From Cryobacterium levicorallinum (GTDB lineage Bacteria; Actinomycetota; Actinomycetes; Actinomycetales; Microbacteriaceae): a DNA stretch of 64,000 bases. This document shows positions 26,953-35,742 of the stretch, in pieces. Position 1 is the first letter of the stretch; the number at the start of each line of letters is the position of its first letter. The notes beneath the pieces were generated by a model. The model saw only the letters and a program-made list of their open reading frames with translations. It was not told where the DNA came from and did not search any database. Location: the NCBI RefSeq assembly GCF_004402405.1, contig NZ_SOFE01000004.1:124001-188000 (forward strand), written 5' to 3'. A program made the position numbers and the translations under genes.

Positions 26953-27933
26953 ATGGACTGGGGAGCAATCTTTGGCAACGCAGCCGTCGAGCTGATTAGC
27001 CCGACCACTGCCGCTTACGCACTCGCCGCCCTCGGGCTCGCCGTGCACTTCGGCTACACCGGCCTGCTGAACTTTGGCCAGGCCGGCTTCATGGCCCTCG
27101 GCGCCTATGGTTACGCCATTTCCATCCTGACCTTCGGTTTTCCCGTCTGGGGCGCCTTTTTGGTGGGGGTGGGAGCATCCGTTATTTTCGCCTTGATTTT
27201 GGGTATTCCGACACTGCGACTGCGCGCTGACTACCTCGCGATCGTCACGATCGCCGCCGCCGAGATTGTGCGGCTGCTGTTCACGACGAACACCTTCGCC
27301 GCAGTGACCGGGTCGGCCAACGGCCTGAGCGGTTACAAGAACGAGTTCGCGGCGCTCAACCCGCTTGCCGAGGGCAGCTACGGATTCGGGCCGTTTGAGA
27401 ACAACGCCTACGACACCTGGCTGCGCATCGTCGCCTGGTCGATCGTGATTCTCGCGGCGCTGTTCGTCTGGCAGATCATGCGCAGCCCGTGGGGCCGAGT
27501 GATCAAGGGCATCCGCGAAGACGAAGACGCCGTGCGTGCGCTCGGCAAGAACGTGTACGCCTACAAAATGCAGTCGCTCATTTTCGGTGGAGTACTCGGC
27601 ACCATCGCCGGCATGATCTTCGCCCTGCCCCGAGCGGTCGTGCCGTCGAACTATCAGACCACGCTGACCTTCTTCATCTACGCCATCCTGCTGCTCGGCG
27701 GGGCTGCGACGGTGCTCGGCCCGATCATCGGTTCGATGATCTTCTGGGTGCTGCTGTCGTTCTTCTCCGGCTTCATCTCCCGGGCCGTCGAGGCCGGCTG
27801 GCTGCCGTTCATGACGGCCATTCAGGGCGGCCAGCTGCGCTTCATCCTGGTGGGACTCGCGATTATGTTAATCGTGATCTTTAGACCGCAAGGCATCTTC
27901 GGCAATAAGAAGGAGTTGGCTTTTGTCCGATAA
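26953..27933 (+). CDS. livM: LivM-type branched-chain amino acid ABC permease
   Basis: The 326-residue permease has about nine helices and the LivM signatures FGYTGLLNFGQAGFMALGAY, PTLRLRADYLAIVTIAAAEI, WGRVIKGIREDEDAVRALGK and GAATVLGPIIGSMIFW, ending LIVIFRPQGIFGNKKELAFVR. It is the second membrane subunit, eight bases after livH, and its 3' end overlaps livG by 11 bases. An insertion of about 20 residues (NEFAALNPLAEGSYGFGPFE) is extracytoplasmic. Confidence 0.93.
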   Translation: MDWGAIFGNAAVELISPTTAAYALAALGLAVHFGYTGLLNFGQAGFMALGAYGYAISILTFGFPVWGAFLVGVGASVIFALILGIPTLRLRADYLAIVTIAAAEIVRLLFTTNTFAAVTGSANGLSGYKNEFAALNPLAEGSYGFGPFENNAYDTWLRIVAWSIVILAALFVWQIMRSPWGRVIKGIREDEDAVRALGKNVYAYKMQSLIFGGVLGTIAGMIFALPRAVVPSNYQTTLTFFIYAILLLGGAATVLGPIIGSMIFWVLLSFFSGFISRAVEAGWLPFMTAIQGGQLRFILVGLAIMLIVIFRPQGIFGNKKELAFVR

Positions 27934-28873
27934 CGCTGTTTCGGCCGCTCCGCTCGAGCCGCCCGTTCCCACCCAGAAGCCGATCAAAACGACCGGCCTG
28001 CACATCGGCGAGGCCGAACCGGGCTGCCGCAAGGTCGACCCGATTCTCGTCGTCGACGGCGTGCGCCGCACCTTCGGCGGCCTGACCGCGGTGAATGTCA
28101 ACCACGTCGAAGTTCCGCGCGGCGCCATCACCGCGCTGATCGGCCCCAATGGTGCCGGCAAGACCACCCTGTTCAACCTGCTGACCGGTTTCGACAAGCC
28201 CGACGCCGGCAAATGGACCTTCGACGGCCGCTCCCTGGCCGGCGTTCCCGCCTACCGGGTCGCCCGCATGGGCCAGATTCGCACGTTCCAGCTCACCAAG
28301 GCCCTGGGGCTGTTGACCGTCATGGACAATATGCTGCTCGGCGCCAAGGGCCAGACCGGCGAGAATATGTTCCGCGCGCTGATGCCGTTTCTTTGGCGCA
28401 ACCAGGAGGAGGAGAACCGGGCCAAAGCACTCGATCTGCTCACCCGGTTCAAGCTCGATACCAAGAAGGACGACTACGCGGCGAGCCTCTCCGGCGGGCA
28501 GCGCAAGCTGCTCGAAATGGCCAGAGCGCTGATGAGCGACCCGACCCTGGTAATGCTCGACGAGCCAATGGCCGGCGTAAACCCGGCACTGACCCAGTCG
28601 CTGCTCGACCATATTTTGAACCTCAAGTCCCAGGGCATGACCGTTCTGTTCGTGGAGCACGACATGCACATGGTGCGGCACATCGCCGACTGGGTCATCG
28701 TGATGGCCGAGGGCCAGGTGGTCGCCGAGGGCGACCCGCACGAGGTCATGAGAAACCCGGCCGTGATCGACGCCTATCTCGGGCAGCACCACGACGAAGA
28801 CATCGGCGAAGACCAGGCCGCCGAAGCCGAAAACGTCTCAGCCATAAAGGAGTTGCTCGATGACGAACGCTAA
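27923..28873 (+). CDS. livG: LivG-type ABC transporter ATP-binding protein
   Basis: This 316-residue ATPase has a ~40-residue N-terminal extension before the fold. Walker A is ALIGPNGAGKTTLFNLLTGF (about residues 72-91), signature LSGGQRKLLEMARALM, Walker B LVMLDEPMAGVNP and H-loop VLFVEHDMHMVRH. The start is TTG at 27923, inside livM, with AGGAG seven bases before it; no ATG or GTG fits better. The extension and the last ~25 acidic residues are longer than in typical LivG. Confidence 0.92.
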   Translation: MSDNAVSAAPLEPPVPTQKPIKTTGLHIGEAEPGCRKVDPILVVDGVRRTFGGLTAVNVNHVEVPRGAITALIGPNGAGKTTLFNLLTGFDKPDAGKWTFDGRSLAGVPAYRVARMGQIRTFQLTKALGLLTVMDNMLLGAKGQTGENMFRALMPFLWRNQEEENRAKALDLLTRFKLDTKKDDYAASLSGGQRKLLEMARALMSDPTLVMLDEPMAGVNPALTQSLLDHILNLKSQGMTVLFVEHDMHMVRHIADWVIVMAEGQVVAEGDPHEVMRNPAVIDAYLGQHHDEDIGEDQAAEAENVSAIKELLDDER

Positions 28874-29627
28874 TCCGCTGGCCCCGCCAGCACCGGCCGA
28901 GACTCGGGAAGCGGTCGTCGCGGTCAAGAACGTGACCGCGGGGTATGTGACCGGCGTGAACATTCTCAATTCCTGCTCGCTCACCGCCTACGAAGGCGAA
29001 CTGATCGGCATCATCGGCCCGAATGGCGCCGGCAAGTCCACGCTGCTCAAGTCGATCTTCGGGCTGGTCAAGGTACGCGAGGGCGAAATTCTGCTCCGCG
29101 GCAACAACATCACCAACCTCAAGGCCAACAAGCTGGTCGCACAGGGTGTGGGTTTCGTACCGCAGAACAACAACGTCTTTCCCACCCTGACCATTCGAGA
29201 GAACCTCGAAATGGGCATCTTTCTCAAGCCCAAGGGGCTCGTGGAACGCTTGGAGTTCGTCACCGAGATCTTTCCAGAGCTCGGCAAGCGGATGTCCCAG
29301 CGCGCCGGTTCGCTCTCCGGCGGCGAACGACAGATGGTCGCCATGAGCCGCGCGCTCATGATGGGCCCGCACGTGCTGCTCCTCGACGAGCCGAGTGCCG
29401 GGCTGTCCCCGGTGCGCCAGGATGAAGCCTTTCTGCGGGTGAAGGAGATCAACAAGGCCGGAGTGACCACGATCATGGTCGAGCAGAACGCCCGCCGCTG
29501 CCTGCAGATCTGCGACCGCGGCTATGTGCTTGACCAGGGCCGGGACGCGTACACCGGCACCGGACGTGAGCTTTTGAACGACCCCAAGGTGATCGGCCTC
29601 TACCTGGGCACCCTCGGGCAGGATTAG
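28860..29627 (+). CDS. livF: LivF-type ABC transporter ATP-binding protein
   Basis: This 255-residue ATPase has Walker A GIIGPNGAGKSTLLKSIFGL, GVGFVPQNNNVFPTLTIREN, signature LSGGERQMVAMSRALM and Walker B VLLLDEPSAGLSP, followed by TIMVEQNARRCLQICDRGYV. The ATG at 28860 lies within the last codons of livG, so it is coupled. It completes livHMGF; the binding protein is encoded convergently downstream rather than in the operon. Confidence 0.93.
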   Translation: MTNANPLAPPAPAETREAVVAVKNVTAGYVTGVNILNSCSLTAYEGELIGIIGPNGAGKSTLLKSIFGLVKVREGEILLRGNNITNLKANKLVAQGVGFVPQNNNVFPTLTIRENLEMGIFLKPKGLVERLEFVTEIFPELGKRMSQRAGSLSGGERQMVAMSRALMMGPHVLLLDEPSAGLSPVRQDEAFLRVKEINKAGVTTIMVEQNARRCLQICDRGYVLDQGRDAYTGTGRELLNDPKVIGLYLGTLGQD

Positions 29628-29762
29628 CTCCCGAAATAACCCGTACCAGCCCGTGGCGGCGTCCGAGACTCTCTCGGGCGCCGCTTCTGTGTGTGGGCTT
29701 GCTGAGCGGATGCTGGCGGCCGGGTCGCCGCATGCGCTCGCGTGAATCAACGCGGTACGCAG

Positions 29763-29790
29763 AAGGGCCCCGACCGAAGCCGGGGCCCTT
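29763..29790. terminator. Bidirectional stem-loop between livF and the binding-protein gene
   Basis: AAGGGCCCCG and CGGGGCCCTT pair around a loop that on the minus strand can extend by two pairs to close a TTCG tetraloop. It lies between convergent genes, 25 bases after the minus-strand gene stop. Neither side has a long T run. Confidence 0.65.
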
Positions 29791-29814
29791 CAATCATTCA
29801 GCTAAACGGTGGAG

Positions 29815-31116
29815 CTAGTTGATGCGGGTGTACTTGTTGCCAGCATCGAACTCGTAGATGCCGATGCTAGCGCCGGTCGGGTCGCCGTTCTCGTCGAACG
29901 TGATCGGGCCGGAGAAGCCGTCGTAATCGACCTGATCGCCAGCTTTCAAGGCTGCAGCAGCCTCGGCGAAGTCGGTGACCTTGGTGCCATCACCGGTTCC
30001 GCCGGAGACCTGACGCAGGTAGCTCGCGATGGATTCACCCGACACGTCGTTGGCCGCGTAGGCGGCCAGGGCGATCAGGATCACGGCGTCGTAGGACTCG
30101 GCAGCGTAGCTGTAGTCGGTCAGCGTCGGGTCTACTTCGAGGAGGCGGGTGGTGAAGTCACCGAGCGAGGCGGTGTCGAGGCCGGGCAACGTGCCCTTGG
30201 AGCCCTCGATGAGGCCGGCTGCGAAGTCGGCGCTATAGTCGGCGACGTTTCCGTCGACGAAGTACAGCTTGTCGCCGGGAAAACCGGAACCGACGAGCGC
30301 CGGGACGATGACCTTGGCCTGGTCGAACGTGACAAGCGCGATCGCGTCGGGATCTGCCGCGGTCACTTCGGCGATCTGCGAGGCGAAGTTGGAATCGCCC
30401 TCGTTGAAGAGTACCTCCGCAACCACCTCGCCGCCGGCAGCGGTGAACGCGTCGCTGGTGTACTTGGCGAGGCCGGTTCCATAAGCATCGTTCAGCACGA
30501 TCAGGCCGAGGGTGGCGTTGCCATCGTCAGCGATCTGGGTGCCGAGCACTTCGCCCTGCAGAACGTCAGACGGAGCCGTACGCCAGTACAGACCGTTGTC
30601 GTCGTAGGTCGTGAAGGCGTCCGAGGTGTTGGCCGGGGAGAACTGCACGACGCCGGCGCCGGTGATCTGGTCGATTATGGTTTTGGAGACACCAGAAGAG
30701 GCCGCACCGACGATCGCCGAGACGTCCTGCGACAGCAGGTCGGTCACCGAAACGGTGGCGGTGTCGGTCGTGGTGTCACCCGAGTCGCGGAAAATGGCTT
30801 CGACGGTAATGCCGAGGCCGGCCGCGTTGATGTCGTTGACAGCCAGCTGTACACCGGCTTCTTCGGGCGGGCCGAGGAACGCCAGTCCACCACTCTGAGG
30901 AAGGGCGGTGCCGATCTTCAGCGTCAGGTCGCGGTCACCGGCCTCTACCGTATTGAAGTCTGCGGCATCCGCCGACGGCGCCGCAGAATCACTGGGTGCC
31001 GTATCAGCGTCGTTGCTGCAGCCGGTGAGCAGAAGTGCGCTCACGCCGACGAGCGCGACACCGGTAACGAGGGTACGAACGGAGCGGGAGGCGGAGGCCT
31101 TCGCGAATACGCTCAT
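29815..31116 (-). CDS. Branched-chain amino acid-type ABC substrate-binding lipoprotein
   Basis: This 433-residue protein has a lipoprotein signal (SALLLTGCSND, Cys at about 33), an acidic Ser/Ala linker and a type I periplasmic-binding fold: GTALPQSGGLAFLGPPEEAG, VSAIVGAASSGVSKTIID, FSPANTSDAFTTYDDNGLYW and YAAESYDAVILIALAAYAAN, ending DYDGFSGPITFDENGDP. It is the probable ligand receptor of the convergent LivHMGF importer. The ligand cannot be read from sequence: members of the family bind branched-chain amino acids, amides, urea or aromatic acids. Confidence 0.9.
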   Translation of the reverse strand: MSVFAKASASRSVRTLVTGVALVGVSALLLTGCSNDADTAPSDSAAPSADAADFNTVEAGDRDLTLKIGTALPQSGGLAFLGPPEEAGVQLAVNDINAAGLGITVEAIFRDSGDTTTDTATVSVTDLLSQDVSAIVGAASSGVSKTIIDQITGAGVVQFSPANTSDAFTTYDDNGLYWRTAPSDVLQGEVLGTQIADDGNATLGLIVLNDAYGTGLAKYTSDAFTAAGGEVVAEVLFNEGDSNFASQIAEVTAADPDAIALVTFDQAKVIVPALVGSGFPGDKLYFVDGNVADYSADFAAGLIEGSKGTLPGLDTASLGDFTTRLLEVDPTLTDYSYAAESYDAVILIALAAYAANDVSGESIASYLRQVSGGTGDGTKVTDFAEAAAALKAGDQVDYDGFSGPITFDENGDPTGASIGIYEFDAGNKYTRIN

Positions 31117-31243
31117 GTTGCTCCTTGATAGATAACGAGAGGTAAGTCTGGTCAGCCGATTGACTGCCGTGGTGACAGATTAGGCAATCAACGGCACAGA
31201 AACCTACCTGTGCGTGTTACAACCGGGTAAAGCGATCAAATCG

Positions 31244-31993
31244 TTACGAACGGCGACCGGTCACACCCTGATAATCAATGGTTTGCTCCTGCCCCAGCGC
31301 ATACACGCACTCGCCCCAGGAGAGGCAGACGGCCGTTCCCGAAATCACCTGCGGCCAGCCGGCATCGAGCGATGCGCCGCCGTCGTCCCCGGTGATCACG
31401 GCGGCCAGGGCGGCCGTGATCAGGCCGTCGTAGGCCTCCGCGCCGCCAGCGGTGGCGTTCAGTCCCGGGTCGGCGGTCTTCAGATGCGCGGTGAATGTCT
31501 CGTCTGCGGCGAGCGGTGTGCCACCGTTGGCGAAGTCACCCAGTGATACCAGAGCGGCGCTGCCAACGGAGCTGTGCGCATCCGCTGGCAGCGCGGTCGT
31601 CGCGTCCCACAAGACCAGGTCAACGCCGCGAGCGGCGAGGTCGGCGTAGGCGGCGGCGAGGTCACCGGCCGAGTTGCGATGCACGAGTTGGATCGGCTGC
31701 GTCGGCGTCGCCTGCTCGGCCAGGATGTCGCGCAGGGCGAGCTCGGTGCCTGCCACCTGCGCTGCGCCGCTCGCAGCATTGTCCCCGGTGGTGGGAAAGA
31801 GGGTGCCGATGCTCAAGGTTCCGTCACCGCTCGGAGCGGCCGTGACGACCGCGGCCGGGGTCGTGCTCGGCGCGGCCGGGGTCGTGCTCGGCGCGGCCGG
31901 GGTCGTGCTCGGCGCGGCCGGGGTCGTGCTGGTGCAGCCGGTGAGGGCCAGGGCGCCGAGCAGAACGACGACGGTGAGCGTGCGACGGGGCAT
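31244..31993 (-). CDS. Shortened binding-protein-like lipoprotein with STTPAAP repeats
   Basis: This 249-residue lipoprotein (LLGALALTGCTSTTPAAP) has a repeated STTPAAP linker and then two pieces of the same fold as the neighbouring binding protein. LSIGTLFPTTGDNAASGAAQ to about VDLVLWDATTA is the N-terminal lobe start. GAEAYDGLITAALAAVITGD, VCLSWGECVYAL and DYQGVTG match its C-terminal end. Roughly 130-180 central residues are missing compared with the full-length paralogue, yet the frame is open. It may be a decayed or a repurposed binding protein. Confidence 0.6.
   Translation of the reverse strand: MPRRTLTVVVLLGALALTGCTSTTPAAPSTTPAAPSTTPAAPSTTPAAVVTAAPSGDGTLSIGTLFPTTGDNAASGAAQVAGTELALRDILAEQATPTQPIQLVHRNSAGDLAAAYADLAARGVDLVLWDATTALPADAHSSVGSAALVSLGDFANGGTPLAADETFTAHLKTADPGLNATAGGAEAYDGLITAALAAVITGDDGGASLDAGWPQVISGTAVCLSWGECVYALGQEQTIDYQGVTGRRS
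31851..31934. repeat. Four 21-bp tandem repeats encoding the STTPAAP linker
   Basis: The unit starting GCGGCCGGGGTCGTGCTCGG recurs at 31851, 31872, 31893 and 31914, exactly 21 bp apart and nearly identical. Being a multiple of three, copy-number change would lengthen or shorten the lipoprotein linker without a frameshift. Confidence 0.9.
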
Positions 31994-32081
31994 CTAAAAT
32001 CCTTTGGTACGAGCTGAGGTGACGTGTCGGTTCAGCGTATCGGCTGGGCCGGACGGGGGTTCGGAGCCAAGTCGGACGGTA

Positions 32082-33026
32082 TTAGGCAGGCTCAAGCGAG
32101 CTGCGACGGGGTCCGCGGCCGGAGGCGACCATATCGACCATCAGTATGATCAAGGCCACCCAGACCAGGGCGAATCCGGCCCAGCGTTCGAGCGGCATCG
32201 CCTCTTTCAGAAGGACTACGCCGACGAGAAATTGAATGACCGGCGCGACGAACTGAATGAGTCCGAGTACCGTCAGCGGCAGGCGCCGGGCGGCGGCGGC
32301 GAAGAGCAGCAGGGGAACAGCGGTAATGACCCCGGCCGCGAGCAGGCCAGCCGTGTGCCAGCCGGAGACGGTGCCGAAGGTAAGGCCGGACATGCCGGAA
32401 ACGACCAGAAGCTGAATGATGGCGACCGGGGCCAGCCAGGCCGTTTCGAGGGTGAGGCCGGTGACGGCGTCGACGTTCGGGCCGACGCGCTTCTTGATCA
32501 GCCCGTAGAAGCCGAAGGAGAACGCGAGGATGAGCGAGATCCACGGCAGCGAGCCGTAGCCGACCGCCAGCACGATCACGGCGATAAAACTGATGCCGAT
32601 GGCCGCCCACTGCAGGCGGCGCAACCGTTCGCGCAGCACGAAGACGCCCAGAAGCACCGTGACGATCGGGTTGATGAAGTAGCCGAGGGCTGCTTCGACG
32701 ACGTGCCCGGTGGTCGCGGCGATCACGTAGGTCTGCCAGTTGACGAAGATGAACGCACCGGCCAGGCCCATGGTCCAAACCAGACGCGGCTGCTTGAACG
32801 GACGCCCGAGCACGGTCCAGGTGCGGGTCACGGTAATGATCAGGGCGCAGAAAACGAGGGAGAACAGAACCCGCCAGGCCACGATTTCGAAGGCGCCGGA
32901 GGGGATGAGTAGCAGAAAGTAGAGCGGCAGCACGCCCCAGAGGCCGTAGGCCAGGCCGCCGAAGACGAGGCCGGTGCGGTGGGTGGCGCGAGCGGCCGAA
33001 TCGGCCGGTGCGGCGGCATCCGTCAT
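32082..33026 (-). CDS. rarD: RarD-type EamA family transporter
   Basis: This 314-residue membrane protein has ten helices and RarD signatures: GLAYGLWGVLPLYFLLL, IVAWRVLFSLVFCALIIT, NWQTYVIAATTGHVVEAALG then YFINPIV, and FAAAARRLPLTVLGLIQFVA near the end. RarD-type proteins are named after chloramphenicol sensitivity work in other bacteria; substrates are unknown. It lies alone on the minus strand downstream of groES, separated by its terminator. Confidence 0.88.
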   Translation of the reverse strand: MTDAAAPADSAARATHRTGLVFGGLAYGLWGVLPLYFLLLIPSGAFEIVAWRVLFSLVFCALIITVTRTWTVLGRPFKQPRLVWTMGLAGAFIFVNWQTYVIAATTGHVVEAALGYFINPIVTVLLGVFVLRERLRRLQWAAIGISFIAVIVLAVGYGSLPWISLILAFSFGFYGLIKKRVGPNVDAVTGLTLETAWLAPVAIIQLLVVSGMSGLTFGTVSGWHTAGLLAAGVITAVPLLLFAAAARRLPLTVLGLIQFVAPVIQFLVGVVLLKEAMPLERWAGFALVWVALIILMVDMVASGRGPRRSSLEPA

Positions 33027-33062
33027 AAATATTCTCCCTACCGAGACACTAACTGCGCAAAC

Positions 33063-33097
33063 AAAAACTCCCGAATGGCCAGGCCATCCGGGAGTTT
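33063..33097 (-). terminator. Terminator of groES
   Basis: AAACTCCCGAATGGCC and GGCCATCCGGGAGTTT pair with one mismatch around a single-base turn; read on the minus strand it is followed by a T run. A short tandem TTTCAGTCT(A/G)AAG repeat lies between it and groES. Confidence 0.85.
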
Positions 33098-33147
33098 CAG
33101 TCTAAAGACCAATTTCAGTCTGAAGGCTAGGTAGTGATGAAACCTAC

Positions 33148-33444
33148 TTAGCGCACGACCACAGCGAGCACGTCGCGAGCGGAGAGGACCAGAAGGTCAT
33201 CGCCGCCGAACTTGACCTCGGTTCCGCCGTACTTGGAGTAGATGACCTTGTCGCCGACGGCGATGTCGAGGGGAACGCGGTTGCCGTTGTCGTCAATGCG
33301 GCCGGGGCCGACTGCAACAACTTCGCCCTCCTGGGGCTTTTCCTTCGCGGTGTCAGGAATGACCAGACCTGATGCGGTGGTCTGCTCTGCGTCGACCTGC
33401 TTGATGACGATGCGATCCTCGAGCGGCTTGATGGAGACCGACAC
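33148..33444 (-). CDS. groES: Co-chaperonin GroES
   Basis: The 98-residue protein [20 protein letters not shown] to [13 protein letters not shown] has the full GroES fold, including the mobile loop region [20 protein letters not shown] and the [14 protein letters not shown] strand. It caps the GroEL chaperonin. GTG at 33444 is preceded by AGAGG at six bases; the track of longer in-frame sequence upstream lacks homology. No groEL follows, so groES is monocistronic here, which is common in actinobacteria. A CIRCE element lies upstream. Confidence 0.97.
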   Translation of the reverse strand: MSVSIKPLEDRIVIKQVDAEQTTASGLVIPDTAKEKPQEGEVVAVGPGRIDDNGNRVPLDIAVGDKVIYSKYGGTEVKFGGDDLLVLSARDVLAVVVR

Positions 33445-33515
33445 GGTTGACCTCTTTCTAAGACTTGGGTTAGCAGACTCACAGCGAGAGTGCCAAGTGA
33501 AGTTTAGGGGGGATG

Positions 33516-33542
33516 CTGGCACTCGCGCAACGTGAGTGCCAG
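33516..33542 (-). promoter_or_regulatory. CIRCE element (HrcA operator) upstream of groES
   Basis: CTGGCACTC, nine bases, GAGTGCCAG is a perfect CIRCE dyad. It lies 72 bases before the groES start and 27 bases before the divergent methyltransferase start. A degenerate second copy, TTAGCA...CTC then GAGTGCCAA, occupies 33470-33496. HrcA repression of groES is the established role. Confidence 0.93.
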
Positions 33543-33568
33543 ATCGGGCCGTTTGGTACCGTTACAGA

Positions 33569-34774
33569 ATGGATCGAACCGAGCTCGTTGAGCTGCTCTC
33601 CCCCGCGAGTTTACGGCTGCTGGATTCCCTGCCGCCCTACGAGGCAAACGGTGATGTGCTGAAGCTCGTGAGCGAGCTGCGCAAGGCCGGGCACGCCCCC
33701 GGGCTCGTGTCGGCCGTGTTGAGCCAGTCGCGACTGCGGGCGAAAGCCGTGGCCAAGTTCGGAGAATTTGCCGAGCGGATGCTGTTCACCGAGGCCGGTC
33801 TGGAACAGGCGACTCGGTTGCGGGTTGCCGCACTGCACGCCGGGCGATTCGCCGGGCTTGGAGCCGCCCTCGGCCGCGCGCCGCGGGTCGCCGACCTCGG
33901 CTGCGGCATCGGCGGCGACGCGATGGCCCTCGCCGCGATGGATCTACCGGTCGTGGCCGTCGACGCCGACGAGGTCACGGCCACGGTTGCGAGCTACAAC
34001 CTGGCCCCGTTCCCCAATGCCTCCGCGTTGCAGGCCGACGCCGAGACGGTTGATCTGACCGATTTCGACGCGGTCTGGCTCGATCCAGCCCGGCGCACGG
34101 GCGGACACAGCAACACCAAGCGACTCACCCGCTCCGAAGATTACTCCCCCTCCCTCGACTTCGCCTACCTGCTGGCAACGACGCTGCCGCTCGGCATGAA
34201 GCTCGGTCCCGGCCATGATCGCGACCAGATTCCGGTCGACGCGGAGGCCCAGTGGGTGTCGGTGGATGGCCAGCTGGTGGAGATGGGACTGTGGTTCGGC
34301 GCTCTCGCCCGCCCGGGCATCCGTCGATCGGCGTTGCTGCTGACCCGGGATGGCGTGCAGGAGCTGAGCAACGATGCCGACAGCGAAGACGAGCCGGTCG
34401 GCGAACTCGGTCACTACGTCTACGAACCCGACGGCGCGGTCATTCGGGCGCGACTGATCGGCGATCTGGCCCGCTCGATGAAGGCCAGCATGCTGAGCGA
34501 GGGAATCGCCTACCTGACCAACGACACGCTGACGCCGACGCCGTTCGCAACCGCCTTTCGGGTGCTCGAAACGCTGTCGTTCGACGAGAAGAAGCTGCGG
34601 CTCGCGCTGCTCGAGCGCCGCATCGGAACGCTTGAGATCAAGAAGCGCGGCGTCGACGTTGATCCCGCGACGCTGCGCACCCGGTTGAAGCTCAAGGGGC
34701 CGGAAGTCGCGACGCTGATCTTGACCCGGGTGGCCGGACATCGGGTCGCGCTGCTCGTGGAGCGCGTGCGCTAA
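33569..34774 (+). CDS. Class I SAM-dependent methyltransferase with THUMP-like C-terminal domain
   Basis: The 401-residue protein starts MDRTELVELLSPASLRLLDS. The SAM site is VADLGCGIGGDAMALAAMDL (about residues 110-130) followed by VVAVDADEVTATVASYNLAP, and DAVWLDPARRTGGHSNTKRL is the motif IV region. The C-terminal ~70 residues (KKRGVDVDPATLRTRLKLKG) are the THUMP-like domain of this actinobacterial family. The substrate, probably RNA or another macromolecule, is unproven. The start ATG is chosen at the conserved MDRTEL block. Confidence 0.85.
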   Translation: MDRTELVELLSPASLRLLDSLPPYEANGDVLKLVSELRKAGHAPGLVSAVLSQSRLRAKAVAKFGEFAERMLFTEAGLEQATRLRVAALHAGRFAGLGAALGRAPRVADLGCGIGGDAMALAAMDLPVVAVDADEVTATVASYNLAPFPNASALQADAETVDLTDFDAVWLDPARRTGGHSNTKRLTRSEDYSPSLDFAYLLATTLPLGMKLGPGHDRDQIPVDAEAQWVSVDGQLVEMGLWFGALARPGIRRSALLLTRDGVQELSNDADSEDEPVGELGHYVYEPDGAVIRARLIGDLARSMKASMLSEGIAYLTNDTLTPTPFATAFRVLETLSFDEKKLRLALLERRIGTLEIKKRGVDVDPATLRTRLKLKGPEVATLILTRVAGHRVALLVERVR

Positions 34775-35178
34775 CGGTCGGCCTCCAGCAGGGGCAGCAC
34801 GGTCTGGCTGATGTAGACGAACCAGCCAGCCGCGAGCAGAATCCCGACGATGCCGCTCGCCAGGCCGCTGCTCCAGAGGGCACGCGCCCGATGCTCGGTG
34901 GTGCGCGCAATCAAGGCGAGGACGATCGCAACGAGCGCGACCGGCAGGCCGAACACTCCGAGTACGCCGAGCGCGAGCCCGATGAACCCGCAGACGACGG
35001 AGGCGACCGAGAGTCGGCGACGGCCGGTGATGCGCCGCACCTCCGCCTCGGTGTACGTGTACGGCACGAACTCGGTGGGCGCAGTGACGGTCGATTCCCA
35101 GCTGAGCTGGCCGCCCGGGGGCGCGGGGTCACGGGTGTAATCCCGATGCGTGTCGGAATCCTGGTGCGGTGTACTCAT
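34771..35178 (-). CDS. Small membrane protein, DUF4190-like
   Basis: The 135-residue protein has a hydrophilic first half (to RRITGRRRLS) and two or three helices: ASVVCGFIGLALGVLGVFGL, VALVAIVLALIA and SGLASGIVGILLAAGWFVYI. The layout resembles DUF4190 proteins such as its downstream-encoded neighbour, though the motif is weaker. Its stop overlaps the methyltransferase stop from the opposite strand. Function unknown. Confidence 0.6.
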   Translation of the reverse strand: MSTPHQDSDTHRDYTRDPAPPGGQLSWESTVTAPTEFVPYTYTEAEVRRITGRRRLSVASVVCGFIGLALGVLGVFGLPVALVAIVLALIARTTEHRARALWSSGLASGIVGILLAAGWFVYISQTVLPLLEADR

Positions 35179-35208
35179 TGCTGTCCTCGTGCTGCGAACC
35201 GGGTGGGG

Positions 35209-35661
35209 TTAGTAGGGCTCGCTCACACCACTGTTGGCGATTCCGACGAGCAGCCCGATGGAACCAATGAGCACCAAAATTCCCACGACGAACCCGAGGT
35301 AGCCGACAATCAGACCACCGAGGGCGAGGCCGTAGCCCTTTTCGCCGGTCTTCTTGATCTGGCTCAGGGCGATGTGGCCGGTGATGATGCCCACGATCGA
35401 GATCGCGAGGATCGACGTGACGAGGGAGATGATCGACAGAACGTTGTACTTGTCCTGCGGGTTCTGCTGGCCATACGGGTTCTGACCGGTCGCGGGATTC
35501 TGGCCATACGCGGGAGCCTGGCCGTAAGCGGGGGGCTGCGTACCCGCCGCCGGATAGCTTGGATAGGCGGGCGCGGCGGGGGGCACGCTGGCACCGGCCG
35601 GATTCGAGTTCGTCGGGCCGCTGTTCGTCGGTTCGACGGGGGGCTGGGTGGGATCAGACAT
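35209..35661 (-). CDS. DUF4190 domain membrane protein with Pro/Gln/Tyr-rich N-terminus
   Basis: The 150-residue protein has a ~70-residue N-terminus rich in Pro, Ala, Tyr, Gln and Gly (PAYGQAPAYGQNPATGQNPY), then the DUF4190 domain: NVLSIISLVTSILAISIVGI, ITGHIALSQIKKTGEKGYGL, ALGGLIVGYLGFVVGILVLI. The GHIAL..I..TGE..G...A..GLI.GY core is clear. Proline/Gln-rich tails of this kind occur in many actinobacterial envelope proteins. It is 30 bases upstream of the smaller relative, so the two are probably cotranscribed. Confidence 0.8.
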   Translation of the reverse strand: MSDPTQPPVEPTNSGPTNSNPAGASVPPAAPAYPSYPAAGTQPPAYGQAPAYGQNPATGQNPYGQQNPQDKYNVLSIISLVTSILAISIVGIITGHIALSQIKKTGEKGYGLALGGLIVGYLGFVVGILVLIGSIGLLVGIANSGVSEPY

Positions 35662-35742
35662 CTGCGGTCTCCTTCATAATTTCGTTCGGTGCTCGCCCTG
35701 CCAGATTATCCCGTTAGCGGGTACCCGGCGACTGGGCGTTAC

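Noticed and set aside
31861-31934. Mobile element terminal repeats.
   Set aside because: The 21-bp repeats are direct, in frame, and encode a lipoprotein linker.
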